The position numbers and the translations under genes are program-made. The notes below the pieces were generated by a model. The model did not search any database. It was not told the origin of the DNA and saw nothing but the letters and a program-made list of their open reading frames with translations. Below are positions 8,242-16,185 of a DNA stretch of 64,000 nucleotides, piece by piece. Within the stretch, counting starts at the first letter, position 1; every line of letters begins with the position of its first letter. Where the stretch lies: assembly GCA_016743235.1 (NCBI GenBank), contig VRZD01000020.1, positions 1 through 64,000 on the forward strand, read 5' to 3'. The DNA is from Pantanalinema sp. GBBB05. Its GTDB lineage: Bacteria > Cyanobacteriota > Cyanobacteriia > Leptolyngbyales > Leptolyngbyaceae.

Positions 8242-8410
8242 GTTGTATTACATCTATAAGGACACTCAAGGTTTCTGGCGTTGGTATTTGCAAGCTGCTA
8301 ACGGAAAGAAGATTGCAAATGGTGGTGAAGGGTATCACAACAAGCAGGATTGCTTGCACGCGATAGCCCTTGTCAAGTCATCGTCAGGGAGCCAAATTTA
8401 TGAGCTGTAG
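8240..8410 (+). CDS. DUF1508 (YegP-like) protein
   Basis: 56 residues: FWRWYLQAANGKKIANGGEGYHNKQ, the typical single repeat of DUF1508. Here aromatic residues and the ANG(K)xI-GGEGY core form a small beta fold. Family function is not established. I placed the start at the internal ATG 8240 because the domain begins immediately after it. Gene and partner sit between the RNA element and the Mrr cassette. Confidence 0.65.
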   Translation: MLYYIYKDTQGFWRWYLQAANGKKIANGGEGYHNKQDCLHAIALVKSSSGSQIYEL

Positions 8411-8427
8411 AAAATCACCCTGAGGGC

Positions 8428-8511
8428 TTGCTACCTTCACTTGAGCGGCTGGAAAAAGTCGAACGCAGCACTAGCAATTTTCAAAAGACCGCTTCAAGCA
8501 CATTGTTAGAC
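8428..8511. repeat. attC-like site, partly degenerate
   Basis: CTTGAGCGG (8440-8448) pairs with CCGCTTCAAG (8489-8498), leaving one unpaired base, the asymmetry typical of folded attC sites. The right box is GTTAGAC (8505-8511); the left box is poorly conserved. On the minus strand it follows the Mrr gene, as an attC follows its cassette gene. Confidence 0.5.
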
Positions 8512-8552
8512 AGCAGAACTTCAACAATGAAAAGACTTGAAATTTCTGCTTA

Positions 8553-9587
8553 TTAAGCATTGTATAGCTTGTGAGAAGACAAGTTCTTTAACCATACTTG
8601 CACCATTTCATACTCAACAGCAGTTAGTCTATATTTATGAGCTTCACAAAAGTTTTTAGCTCCACTGGTTAACTTACTAGTTGTCACCACTAAGCCTTTA
8701 GTTGCTCCTTCCTCATTGATTGTCGTCCAAAAAGCTTTAACAGTATCAATGTCAATTGGATTTCTCTCGGAATAACGCTTACACTGGATTAAAACTAAAT
8801 CGGGACCAGCAACTCCATCTTCTTTTTTCGCAGTAACGTCTTTTCCACCATCTCCTCTACCCGGACCAACTTTAACCTGATAGCCATTCCGCTGAAAATA
8901 TTCAGCCGTCAGATATTCAAACTGACGCCATTGAATATTTCTTAACTGAGCAGTTTGTGCGTTGAGATAGTCGATATACCTCTGATCGAAATACTGTCCT
9001 TCAATAACTTTATCTGGAATATCCTCACTCTCAAATAGATCTGATAATGGAATATAACCATCCCATGCTTTCTGAATCGGCAAACCACGATTTATAAGAT
9101 TTCGCCGATGAAACTCATAAAAATCATCAGATTCTCTAAACTTTTGAACGATGAATTCAATTGTTGGATCAATTTTTGGAAAAGGTAGTAAGTGTGGGAA
9201 AAAATCAGTAACATTCAAAATCGTTGAAACATTGCCAATTAATCCAATAAAGTCTTCAGATCTTTTTTCTAGGCTTACTTCTCCAAGTAAATAATTCCGT
9301 AAAATACTCATTGAATCTAAACAATCTGGAATCGCTCCTATCCTATGTAGAACATAGAGCATATTAGCTTCAAGGTTTTCTACCCTAATCCGGACAGGTT
9401 TAATATCCTCACCCTGCCACCATTTCGTAGCTCCACCCAACACATATCTGTGAGTTTCAACTTCTGAATGAGTTGCTTCAAGTTGTTCAATTAATTGAGC
9501 ATAGGTTAGGGCAAGACCAGATTTTAAGCCTATTAATTCTTGAAAAGTGTTCAGCATTGACTGATTCGTGCTTAAAAAGCTACCCAT
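8553..9587 (-). CDS. Mrr-type restriction endonuclease
   Basis: 344 residues. The C-terminal third carries the Mrr catalytic fold: QFEYLTAEYFQRNGY, then GRGDGGKD and DLVLIQCKRY (the PD-(D/E)xK residues Asp and Gln-x-Lys), then a VVTTSKLTSGA strand. The N-terminal 200 residues are helical and probably decide substrate or partner. Proteins of this kind cut modified or foreign DNA. The gene is a self-contained cassette between attC-like sites, next to a CBASS cassette, so a defence role is the best reading. No methyltransferase is nearby. Confidence 0.75.
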   Translation of the reverse strand: MGSFLSTNQSMLNTFQELIGLKSGLALTYAQLIEQLEATHSEVETHRYVLGGATKWWQGEDIKPVRIRVENLEANMLYVLHRIGAIPDCLDSMSILRNYLLGEVSLEKRSEDFIGLIGNVSTILNVTDFFPHLLPFPKIDPTIEFIVQKFRESDDFYEFHRRNLINRGLPIQKAWDGYIPLSDLFESEDIPDKVIEGQYFDQRYIDYLNAQTAQLRNIQWRQFEYLTAEYFQRNGYQVKVGPGRGDGGKDVTAKKEDGVAGPDLVLIQCKRYSERNPIDIDTVKAFWTTINEEGATKGLVVTTSKLTSGAKNFCEAHKYRLTAVEYEMVQVWLKNLSSHKLYNA

Positions 9588-9616
9588 AAATCCTTATTTA
9601 GCGAGTAATTTATGCT

Positions 9617-9703
9617 GTCTAACGGTGAAGGCTGGCGGCGGTAAGAAGCCTTATATTTCCTATTAATAGCTTATAATCGTCCGCTGCAAGGGGTTCGTTA
9701 GAC
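9617..9703. repeat. attC-like recombination site
   Basis: 87 bp bounded by GTCTAAC (9617-9623) and GTTAGAC (9697-9703), exact inverses. The inner imperfect stem pairs CTGGCGGCGG with CCGCTGCAAG. It separates the CBASS and Mrr cassettes. Confidence 0.65.
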
Positions 9704-9735
9704 AAGACATTGACGAAAAGTTGCCTTCAATCTAT

Positions 9736-10524
9736 TTAATTCTGCATGTCAAGTTTTTGACAAATACTTTTCCATCGCTCACTTAGAATTGGATTTAGCT
9801 TCTGAAAATCGTCTATTGAGAGTAATATTCCAGCATTAGATTTTGCTGCTTCATAGGATACAAAAGCATTTAATACATTTGCTATAGCACGGGGAGAGTC
9901 TTGTCCTAATTTATGTAGAAAATGAGAGTAAAGCTCATCATATGTTCGTTCGTGACGAAATCGAAGAATTTCAAGCTTCAACCACTCAGCAATAATTTCG
10001 CCGGAAAAAACCAACTGCGTAATCCATGTAAGCAGTTCAAGATTGTTATGGCGGAGAGAAAAAGCCAAAAGCCATCCTAGAAGATAGCCAACAATAATAA
10101 ATCGCTTCCGAACCAGCATCCTTAAAGCGATTTCCTTGCTGAATAGGGCATTTTCCATTGTATTAGCCCCAAGACGCTGCACCGACGGAGAGAAAGAGTT
10201 GTTGTAATAAAGAGATGTATGTTCTTGTGAGAGAGGTATACCAAACGAGTCGGATAATAATTGCTTCCTTCTCATTAGTTCTGCGCGTGGCACTAAATAT
10301 AAGCTCGATATTTGGGAAATACTGAAGTAGACTAACACCAAGACAAGAAAGATCGATTGAAGCATACCTGACCATTCCTTACCAAGGATTGAAGCTGAGT
10401 AAGGCATTATGAAAGACAGTACTGTGTTTAGCCAGAAAAGTATCATACCAATAGATCCAAGTTTCTCAGCCGGAGCGTAATACTGAGAAACTTCATCAAT
10501 TCTTGTTATGTTTGTATTACTCAT
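9736..10524 (-). CDS. CBASS S-4TM membrane effector
   Basis: 262 residues with four predicted membrane helices (about residues 23-45, 54-78, 140-158 and 164-182) and a soluble C-terminal half. This matches the S-4TM effectors encoded next to SMODS nucleotidyltransferases. When its partner makes a cyclic nucleotide during infection, such effectors are thought to breach the inner membrane and kill or arrest the cell. The start codon overlaps the stop of the cyclase gene (ATGA), so both are made together. Confidence 0.75.
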   Translation of the reverse strand: MSNTNITRIDEVSQYYAPAEKLGSIGMILFWLNTVLSFIMPYSASILGKEWSGMLQSIFLVLVLVYFSISQISSLYLVPRAELMRRKQLLSDSFGIPLSQEHTSLYYNNSFSPSVQRLGANTMENALFSKEIALRMLVRKRFIIVGYLLGWLLAFSLRHNNLELLTWITQLVFSGEIIAEWLKLEILRFRHERTYDELYSHFLHKLGQDSPRAIANVLNAFVSYEAAKSNAGILLSIDDFQKLNPILSERWKSICQKLDMQN

Positions 10525-11306
10525 AGAGATGGTACGATTTTTCTGATTTCTAATTCCGCGCTAGCAGGCATATCGCTATCCTCATACTCCTTAGCTTTTC
10601 TCGCATAATACTTAGCATTATCAACCATATTTTTGATGTACTGAGCCGTGTCGTATGTACAACTAAATCCTGCCCAGAACTCATAAAAGTAGTCTTTTAG
10701 AGTTAAACATCCCCAAAATGATTGATTAACAATATATTGTTCTAATGAAAACGAAGTGAATGGATGCCCCTTACGTGTGTTCCAGTATTTTATCAATCTA
10801 ACTAATGGTTTGATTTGATAATTATTAATCTTATTTTTATCTTGAAGCAATTGATTGGTTCCAGAGGGAGCTGTGTTTGTCCATTCAAGCCAGGATGAAG
10901 CTGGTGAGGGAATCTGATAACCATAATTGTAGATTGCTGGTACAAGCTCAAAGTTGATGTGGTTCAAAGATAGAACAATTGTCGGATGAGACTGGTGAAT
11001 TTCCGACGTAGAGTATTTTGCTTCTACAAAACGCCTAAGACGATCAAGATACGTTTGCGGTTTCTTCTGGCCATCAGATGTATTGAATACAACCATATAA
11101 TCTATGTCAGAGTAGCTGTCTGCTTTGCGCGGAAGAATCGTACCACGAGTACTAGAGCCAAATTGAAAATGGCTGATTACTGTGCTGCCAAAATACGATG
11201 TCAACCTGCATGAAAGCGTATCAATAGAAGTGGTAATACTCGACTTTTCTGCCTCAGATAAGGTGAGAGTGCTTGCTAAACTTCTTAGGTGAGAATTTAC
11301 CGACAT
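10521..11306 (-). CDS. CD-NTase (SMODS nucleotidyltransferase) of CBASS
   Basis: 261 residues. The nucleotidyltransferase signature is complete: GSSTRGT at about residue 50, SDIDYMVVF at about 70 (two metal-binding Asp), and a third acidic position in INFELVPAI. The C-terminal part matches SMODS-type enzymes. They synthesise cyclic di- or trinucleotides on phage sensing. Only an effector is adjacent, so this is a short two-gene (type I) CBASS. It is upstream of and coupled to the 4TM effector, and the pair occupies one integron-like cassette. Confidence 0.85.
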   Translation of the reverse strand: MSVNSHLRSLASTLTLSEAEKSSITTSIDTLSCRLTSYFGSTVISHFQFGSSTRGTILPRKADSYSDIDYMVVFNTSDGQKKPQTYLDRLRRFVEAKYSTSEIHQSHPTIVLSLNHINFELVPAIYNYGYQIPSPASSWLEWTNTAPSGTNQLLQDKNKINNYQIKPLVRLIKYWNTRKGHPFTSFSLEQYIVNQSFWGCLTLKDYFYEFWAGFSCTYDTAQYIKNMVDNAKYYARKAKEYEDSDMPASAELEIRKIVPSL

Positions 11307-11327
11307 ACTTCCTTAAGCTTGAGAACT

Positions 11328-11533
11328 TCATCCAACTTTTCGATAAGAATACCCTGCTTTCTTAACGTACTGATCGAGATATGAGCCGTGTGAGTTAGCT
11401 GACATTAAGCCAGAATAGACTGATAGCGGACACCTAAGTATTGGTAGATAGTACCATTAAGGGGTTCAATCTCTAATGTTTGAGTAGTTGGCTCGTATCC
11501 AACCGATGCAAGATTTGATGCTATCACTGGCAT
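11328..11533 (-). pseudogene. KTSC-domain gene, frameshifted
   Basis: From ATG 11533 the frame reads IASNLASVGYEPTTQTLEIE and GTIYQYLGV, then leaves frame. The next frame continues VYSGLMSANSHGSYLDQYV and ends KKAGYSYRKVG at the TGA 11328-11330. Together these form a complete KTSC domain (the family named for its Lys-Thr-Ser-Cys-type motif; function unclear, often near mobile elements). One indel near 11425 separates the parts. It lies at the cassette start, just upstream of the CBASS genes. Confidence 0.7.
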
Positions 11534-11563
11534 TCTATCAATAGTCACCTCATGTACATGTCT

Positions 11564-11716
11564 GTCTAACAATGAATAGACAGAATTTTTCCGCCTGATT
11601 CCCTGGCTGATGGGAATTAGGTAGAGAGCTTCAGTAAATCTTCAAATCAGAACGCCTTATCAGCGCCGTCCAGATCAACCTACGATCGCGATCGCGGCCC
11701 AAATTGGCATTTCCTC
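11564..11716. repeat. B-element of unit 1 (cassette-site flank)
   Basis: Begins with GTCTAACAATGAATAG and shares long stretches with 37836-38018, 44309-44569 and 51646-51863, including the common string gtagagagcttcag. The opening box matches GTTAGAC at 9697, so it forms the outer edge of the CBASS cassette. Confidence 0.7.
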
Positions 11717-11739
11717 AAATCCGCAACCGTTGCGGATTT
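11717..11739. repeat. 23-bp palindrome, copy 3
   Basis: Perfect, central C. Ends the B-element; 42 bp past the antirepressor stop codon. Confidence 0.95.
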
Positions 11740-11781
11740 GAAACCCCCGATCGCGCCTCACCTGCAATCTGCTTCAAATCC

Positions 11782-12570
11782 TTACGTCCACTCCCCTATC
11801 AGCTTTTGCCGTGTCCCCTGTCGCTGCCCCCATAGCCGCTCAATCTCTTGGATATTTTCAGTACGGATATGGTGACAGGTGATGATCGTTTGAGCTTCGT
11901 CAATCAAATCCAAGCGCCCAATACTGGCTAACCATGCCTTCAGGTCTTTTGCTGCTCTCATTCCTAGCCGTTGAGCTACCTTAGTCGGTGATAGTCCTGC
12001 ATGGTCATGAACAACCTGCCCCCGGTTATTGACCACAATATGACGCTCAACCTCAACTACCCGCTCTACCTGCACATCAGCTCTACCCAGAGCAAGCTGA
12101 CCCAAACCAGGCGCGATCGCTTCTAAGGTTTGCACTCCAGTCATGAGTTGCTTCTGAGCTGTTGCCGCCCGCTCCTGAGCTTGAGCTACTTCAAGTTGCA
12201 GCTTGAGTTTTTCTAGCTCTGCATCCTTGGTTTCAATAACTTGAAGAGCCAGTTTCAGATTTTGTTCGCAGTCAAGAAAATAGCGCCTAACTTCTCTACC
12301 TTTCTCGGTTCCTGCCATCATGGCTAACGATTTGAAGCAGTCAACGGTTAAATAAATTTTCTCAACTCTTGAAGCTGTAGAACCGTTGCTGTGAGGGACA
12401 CTCATCCATTTGGATAAGTAGTCTGATCCAGGTTCAAAATTGCGAACTAACTTCTTCTTAGCCGCCTGCTTAGAAGAATATCCAATCCACTGCCAAGCGT
12501 TATCAAAATCAACAGAAAACTGTTCGTCTGATTCAATCAGCGATCGCACAAGTGACTGCGAGAGTTCCAT
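11782..12570 (-). CDS. Phage antirepressor-like protein (unit 1)
   Basis: 262 residues. Residues 1-90 resemble the AntA/MSV199-type antirepressor domain (DNAWQWIGYSSKQAAKKKL, then TVDCFKSLAMMAG and GREVRRYFLDCE). A coiled-coil stretch follows (about 90-145, ending near AQERAATAQKQLMTG). The C-terminal part is shared almost exactly with two paralogues at 44.6 and 52.0 kb. Such proteins usually bind and neutralise a repressor. It is encoded just downstream of the unit's XRE repressor, which fits that pairing. Confidence 0.7.
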   Translation of the reverse strand: MELSQSLVRSLIESDEQFSVDFDNAWQWIGYSSKQAAKKKLVRNFEPGSDYLSKWMSVPHSNGSTASRVEKIYLTVDCFKSLAMMAGTEKGREVRRYFLDCEQNLKLALQVIETKDAELEKLKLQLEVAQAQERAATAQKQLMTGVQTLEAIAPGLGQLALGRADVQVERVVEVERHIVVNNRGQVVHDHAGLSPTKVAQRLGMRAAKDLKAWLASIGRLDLIDEAQTIITCHHIRTENIQEIERLWGQRQGTRQKLIGEWT

Positions 12571-12684
12571 AACATCCCTCTTTTATTAACGCAGCGTATC
12601 CATACTGAGTGTTCTACGCTGCACATCTGGTTAAGTAAAATCCTGATTCTGAGTCAGCAAATCTCTAGACAAAGCGAGTTAGCT

Positions 12685-12915
12685 CTACTGTTCACCTGTT
12701 TCCAGAGCATCCACATAGCCAATCAAGTCTTCTGGAGAACAATCAAGCGTCTTGCATAGCTTGGCGACCCGCTCAAACCAGACCAAAGCGTTACGCCCTT
12801 TCTCCCAATTCGCGATCGTAGACTCCGTGACTCCAACAGCCTGAGCAAGTTCAAGCTGAGTCAACTGAGCGGCTTTCCGCAATTCGGCAACTTTTGACAC
12901 TGGTACTTTTCCCAT
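12685..12915 (-). CDS. XRE-family repressor (unit 1)
   Basis: About 76 residues, one Cro/C1-type HTH: LTQLELAQAVGVTESTIANW with GRNALVWFERVAKLCKTL after it. I place the start at MGKVPVS (12915), not at an ATG 23 codons upstream, because the unit 3 homologue begins MGEIPVS at the same point. The longer reading would also run through an operator and the -35 box. It faces the small-gene operon and likely represses both directions. Confidence 0.8.
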   Translation of the reverse strand: MGKVPVSKVAELRKAAQLTQLELAQAVGVTESTIANWEKGRNALVWFERVAKLCKTLDCSPEDLIGYVDALETGEQ

Positions 12916-13113
12916 AAAAAATTCATACCAACACTTTACCCTAAAAGTCTTAAGGTGCAAGTTTTTAGGTAAAATTGTTGACACCCTTAAAACTTTAAGG
13001 GTAAATTAGATTCAGGTGAAGCGAATAGCTAAGCCAAAACCCGCCCCAGTCTCACTTTCCACGGCGAACTGAAGGCGGGTCGAATTCACCCCAAATATTG
13101 GAGTAAATCAATT
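12916..13113. promoter_or_regulatory. Divergent control region of unit 1: two operators, promoter, leader hairpin
   Basis: Operator 1 (12983-13002) is a perfect inverted repeat with ACCCTTAAA arms and a 2-bp centre. Operator 2 (12938-12957) is an imperfect copy (ACCCTAAAA..CTTAAGGTG). The rightward promoter is TTGACA (12978-12983), 18-bp spacing, then TAAATT (13002-13007), so operator 1 fills the spacer. The 5' leader folds with ACCCGCC (13039-13045) against GGCGGGT (13074-13080). GGAG precedes the first start codon. Confidence 0.75.
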
Positions 13114-13350
13114 ATGCCTCAAGTCACGCTAGTACAGAACCCAGTTCTCCCTACTGAACCTGTACGGGTCTACACTCACCTCGTTACCCTCATTAACCGC
13201 ATCACGGGTGACGAACAAGCCTTAACCATTGAAACCCTCTCAGACCGCTTCTGTGATGTGATGCGTGAGATTGCTCACCAACGGGTGATGAAAGGGCTGA
13301 AAGGCTATGAGGTGTTCGAGACACTAGACCTCACTGAACTGCCCTTCTAA
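13114..13350 (+). CDS. Unit operon gene 1 (unit 1), unknown function
   Basis: 78 residues; I do not recognise the family. It opens MPQVTLVQNP and ends with a strictly conserved half (LSDRFCDVMREIAHQRVMKG). The copy in unit 5 differs at one residue; units 2 and 3 differ mainly at residues 11-38. Soluble, without a signal peptide, predicted mixed beta-alpha. As the first product after repressor release it may be a regulator or inhibitor; this is inference from position. Confidence 0.7.
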   Translation: MPQVTLVQNPVLPTEPVRVYTHLVTLINRITGDEQALTIETLSDRFCDVMREIAHQRVMKGLKGYEVFETLDLTELPF

Positions 13351-13357
13351 CTCTCCG

Positions 13358-13376
13358 GGCAGGCTTTAAGCCTGCC
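13358..13376 (+). other. Intercistronic hairpin after gene 1 (unit 1)
   Basis: GGCAGGC / GCCTGCC with a 5-base loop and no T-run. It recurs at the same place in all five units, so it is more likely an mRNA processing, stability or attenuation element than a full terminator. Confidence 0.6.
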
Positions 13377-13409
13377 TTCCCTCGCTTCACCTATTTGGAG
13401 AACTCAATC

Positions 13410-13631
13410 ATGCTCGATTCCCTTGTAATGTCCTGCGAAGGACACGACGTTTTGATGGAACAACGTGCCGACGGTTGGTATAGCTGGATCAATCTCCACA
13501 ACGTCTTCTTTCCCGTTGACCATGAACCCCGTCCGACTCTGGCGGATGCCATTACCTACAACCTGAGTGCTATTCCCGCGTTCTTTGCTCAGATTGAAGC
13601 CAACTCCCAACGTATTGCAGAGGAGGACTAG
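13410..13631 (+). CDS. Unit operon gene 2 (unit 1), unknown function
   Basis: 73 residues, acidic and aromatic-rich: EQRADGWYSWINLHNVFFP in the middle and PAFFAQIEA near the end. The start is the ATG at 13410, eight bases after GGAG; an upstream TTG in frame is not supported by unit 2 and 4 homologues. A small acidic protein expressed early from a phage-type switch could be a protein-binding inhibitor, but nothing proves this. Confidence 0.65.
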   Translation: MLDSLVMSCEGHDVLMEQRADGWYSWINLHNVFFPVDHEPRPTLADAITYNLSAIPAFFAQIEANSQRIAEED

Positions 13632-13633
13632 TC

Positions 13634-13918
13634 ATGTCAAAGCGTAAACTCACCCATTTTGAACAAACTCTGCAATCCCATCTCAACAGCATTCCTGAGC
13701 ATAAATATGACCTCTGGCAATACACCGAAGATGGTCAAATCGTCGGCTTCTACTACCTGAGTGTGGCAGCCGCATTTCAAGAACAGTCCTACCCCGGCTG
13801 GCGTTATGTCGTGGAGCGCCAAGGCAAAACTGAAGACATCACCGAGAACGGTATCAAAATCGTGGATCTGCACGAAGAGAGTATCACCGCTTTAGGGGAA
13901 CAGCCGCATGAGCGTTAA
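13634..13918 (+). CDS. Unit operon gene 3 (unit 1), unknown function
   Basis: 94 residues: a helical, basic start (KRKLTHFEQTLQSHL), then a beta-rich core LWQYTEDGQIVGFYYLSVAA and SYPGWRYVVERQGKT. It starts two bases after gene 2 and overlaps gene 4 by 11 bp. Present in all five units. No known domain recognised. Confidence 0.65.
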   Translation: MSKRKLTHFEQTLQSHLNSIPEHKYDLWQYTEDGQIVGFYYLSVAAAFQEQSYPGWRYVVERQGKTEDITENGIKIVDLHEESITALGEQPHER

Positions 13919-14156
13919 AGCCATTCCCTTTGAGCAACGCTTACACTTCTGGCTGCAATTCGCTCCTCAGCAACCAGTCGTTACCATCTCTCACCCCTTC
14001 CTCACCGTTCAATGTGCTGACTACACCTCAGCCGACCAACTGCTGCAAAAGCGCTGCATCCTCAAACGTATTTGGACGGGTAAGAGCTATTGTGAACAAC
14101 CCACTGTCTTAGAGCTGTGGGCAAAGGGCAGACGCTATGACCGTATTCCCTTGTAA
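13908..14156 (+). CDS. Unit operon gene 4 (unit 1), unknown function
   Basis: 82 residues: SVKAIPFEQRLHFWLQFAPQ, a central TISHPFLTVQC strand and a basic tail (LLQKRCILKRIW, then WAKGRRYDRIPL). Three cysteines are mostly conserved across copies. The last codons overlap the spacer to gene 5 (TTGTAATGG). Found in every unit with few changes. Confidence 0.65.
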   Translation: MSVKAIPFEQRLHFWLQFAPQQPVVTISHPFLTVQCADYTSADQLLQKRCILKRIWTGKSYCEQPTVLELWAKGRRYDRIPL

Positions 14157-14168
14157 TGGAGTAAACCT

Positions 14169-14522
14169 ATGCACCTCACGATTGAGATTCCAGATAATAT
14201 TCAACCGCCGAAATTCCATCTGTTTCAGCCAGTCTGTCTTGTCCCTAAAAGTCCTACATCCAAATCAGAGCGGCAGCTACAAGATGCTCCTCCGCCCCGT
14301 ACAGGTGTGATTGTCGGCATGACCTATGTCACCCTGTTTCAAGCAATAGTTGAGCACTATGCGGGGTTTGGTTGGGAATATCAGGTGGATTTCTACTTCA
14401 ATGCTCCCTTTGAAAAAGCGTTGGGCTGTGAAGATCCAGTGCAAACTTATGACGAAGTTGATTTAGCCCCATTCACACCTCAGGCTGCCAACAGCCATCA
14501 GCAGGTAGCGCAAGTTAATTAG
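14169..14522 (+). CDS. Unit operon gene 5 (unit 1), unknown function
   Basis: 117 residues. The N-terminus HLTIEIPDNIQPPKFHLFQ leads to a proline-rich linker (DAPPPRTGVIVGM), then FGWEYQVDFYFNAPFEK and an acidic tail. The tail is the most variable part among copies. Conserved in five units directly before whichever TnpB gene is present. No catalytic pattern seen. Confidence 0.65.
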   Translation: MHLTIEIPDNIQPPKFHLFQPVCLVPKSPTSKSERQLQDAPPPRTGVIVGMTYVTLFQAIVEHYAGFGWEYQVDFYFNAPFEKALGCEDPVQTYDEVDLAPFTPQAANSHQQVAQVN

Positions 14523-14548
14523 CTAACCCTTCATTACACCCTTGCCCT

Positions 14549-15766
14549 ATGCGCCTCTCCCACCAGTACCGTCTACGTCCAACCGCTCAACAACAAGTCC
14601 AGATGGAGCAATGGCTAGAATTGCTGCGACGGCAATATAACCACCGCTTGGCAGAACGGTTCAACTGGTGGGAGCAAAACCGCTGTGATGTCAACGCCTG
14701 CCCTCTAATTTGTCACTTACCAGAACCGAAGGACAAACCAACTTACTACGTTCAAGCAACTGATTTACCGAACTCCAAAACACTTTTCCCTGAGTACAAA
14801 CAAGTTTATTCTCAGGTACTTCAGGATTGCGTCAAGCGAGTTGAGAAAACGTACGATCGTTGGATAAAAGGAGATAGCAACGGGAACCGCTCAGGCAAGC
14901 CCAGATTCAAGGGCAAAGGACGGTATCGATCGTTCACATTCTCCCAAATAAAAAATCAGAATTGCATTAATGGCAAGTTCATCAAACTGCCCAAAATTGG
15001 CAATGTCAAGCTCATCCTGCATCGCCCCTTGCCAGATGGCTTCAAAATCAAAACGGCGACGATTACCCGGAAAATAGATGGCTGGTATCTCAACCTGAGT
15101 TTAGAGGATGCCAGTGTGCCAATCATTACCCCTGACGCTCCCACAATGGACAATACCATTGGGATTGATGTCGGACTGAAATCATTTCTTGTTACCAGCA
15201 CGGGTGAATCCGTTGAGATTCCCCAGTATTACCGCAAGGCTGAGAAGCGACTGAAACGGCTACAGCGTCAGCTATCCAAGAAAAAGAAAGGGTCGAAGCG
15301 TCGGGTGAAGGCTATCAAACGGCTTGCTAAAGCTCATTTGAAAGTTGCTAACCAGCGCAAAGACTTTCATTACAAAACCGCTAATCACCTTCTCACGCAA
15401 GGGCATGTTGCTCATGAAGACTTGAATATCAAAGGGCTAGCCAAATCAAAACTAGCCAAATCGGTCAACGATGCCGGATGGGGGCAATTCCTGCAAATCC
15501 TTTCATTCAAAGCTGCAAAAGCTGGTCTGATGACGATTCCAGTGAATCCCAACGGCACAACTCAAGCGTGTTCAGGTTGTGGTGAAACGGTGCCTAAAAC
15601 CATTGCGGATAGATGGCATTCCTGTCCTCACTGTGGGCTAGAACTTGACCGTGACCACAATGCAGCTATCAATATAAAACAAAGGGCGGTGGGGCATCCC
15701 GTCCAAGCTCTCGGAGGCGATCGAGTTGTCGAGCCTGAGAAGAGAGAAGCCTGCGCCGTCTCGTAG
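14549..15766 (+). CDS. tnpB: TnpB-like RNA-guided nuclease, type I (unit 1)
   Basis: 405 residues. The RuvC active site appears complete: IGIDVGLKSFLVTS (first Asp), HEDLNIKGLAKS (Glu), and after the four-Cys zinc ribbon (CSGCG / CPHCG) the DRDHNAAINI motif (last Asp). Basic helices LKRLQRQLSKKKKGSKRR match the RNA-binding region. TnpB proteins cut DNA guided by an RNA from their own 3' end. No TnpA is nearby. Very similar paralogues lie at 32.5 kb and, reversed, at 45.5 kb. Confidence 0.85.
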   Translation: MRLSHQYRLRPTAQQQVQMEQWLELLRRQYNHRLAERFNWWEQNRCDVNACPLICHLPEPKDKPTYYVQATDLPNSKTLFPEYKQVYSQVLQDCVKRVEKTYDRWIKGDSNGNRSGKPRFKGKGRYRSFTFSQIKNQNCINGKFIKLPKIGNVKLILHRPLPDGFKIKTATITRKIDGWYLNLSLEDASVPIITPDAPTMDNTIGIDVGLKSFLVTSTGESVEIPQYYRKAEKRLKRLQRQLSKKKKGSKRRVKAIKRLAKAHLKVANQRKDFHYKTANHLLTQGHVAHEDLNIKGLAKSKLAKSVNDAGWGQFLQILSFKAAKAGLMTIPVNPNGTTQACSGCGETVPKTIADRWHSCPHCGLELDRDHNAAINIKQRAVGHPVQALGGDRVVEPEKREACAVS

Positions 15767-15788
15767 AGCGGTAGTGGGAGTATGTCAC
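15660..15788 (+). ncRNA. Predicted reRNA (omega-RNA) and right end of type I TnpB, copy 1
   Basis: The 3' part of the gene and its flank (gagaagagagaagcctgc, then a hairpin around tctcgtagag) is conserved in all three type I copies up to GGAGTATGTCAC, where similarity stops at 15788. By TnpB rules the guide would start at 15789, in the duplicated start of the tail-tip gene. Confidence 0.5.
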
Positions 15789-15806
15789 GGGCAGAAGCGT
15801 TGGCTG

Positions 15807-15956
15807 GCATGAGGTGAAGAAGTCAGAAGTCACAGTTTCCTGACATTCATTGCACCAGTTTACCTATGACGATCGGGTTGGAGCGAAAAACATGACTGAA
15901 GGTGATTCAAATCCGCAACGGTTGCGGATTTGGCAGTGGAGGTGAGGGCGCGATCG
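15807..15956. repeat. Right direct repeat flanking unit 1 (DR-R)
   Basis: Counterpart of 5731-5881. It includes a remnant of the first codons of the tail-tip gene on the minus strand (MPANASA, 15790-15810) that no longer leads into a tail protein. After it, 15957-16185 holds nothing recognisable apart from AT-rich sequence before the hydrolase. Confidence 0.85.
15909..15931. repeat. 23-bp palindrome, copy 4
   Basis: Perfect, central G: inside DR-R, opposite polarity to the copy in DR-L. Confidence 0.95.
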
Positions 15957-16185
15957 AAGGATGAATCACGATCGAACAACAGTTCATCGTGACCAACCAG
16001 AACTGCAAATGTCGCACAAAGTTAACCTATTTTTTCTACCCTTCCCTAGAAAGTAATACCCAAGCTAGAATACCGTTTGTTCGGTAGCACATAGAAAATT
16101 TTTTGTTTGAAGAGGCTGTAATTGACCCACTTCATTCACGCTCCTACCTTTCACGGTGCCAAGGGATGTGGCTTCCCGGAGTTTT

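Noticed and set aside
11394..11400. GTTAGCT, an attC-like right box
   Set aside because: It is part of the coding sequence of the KTSC domain (SANSHG) and has no pairing partner at attC distance.
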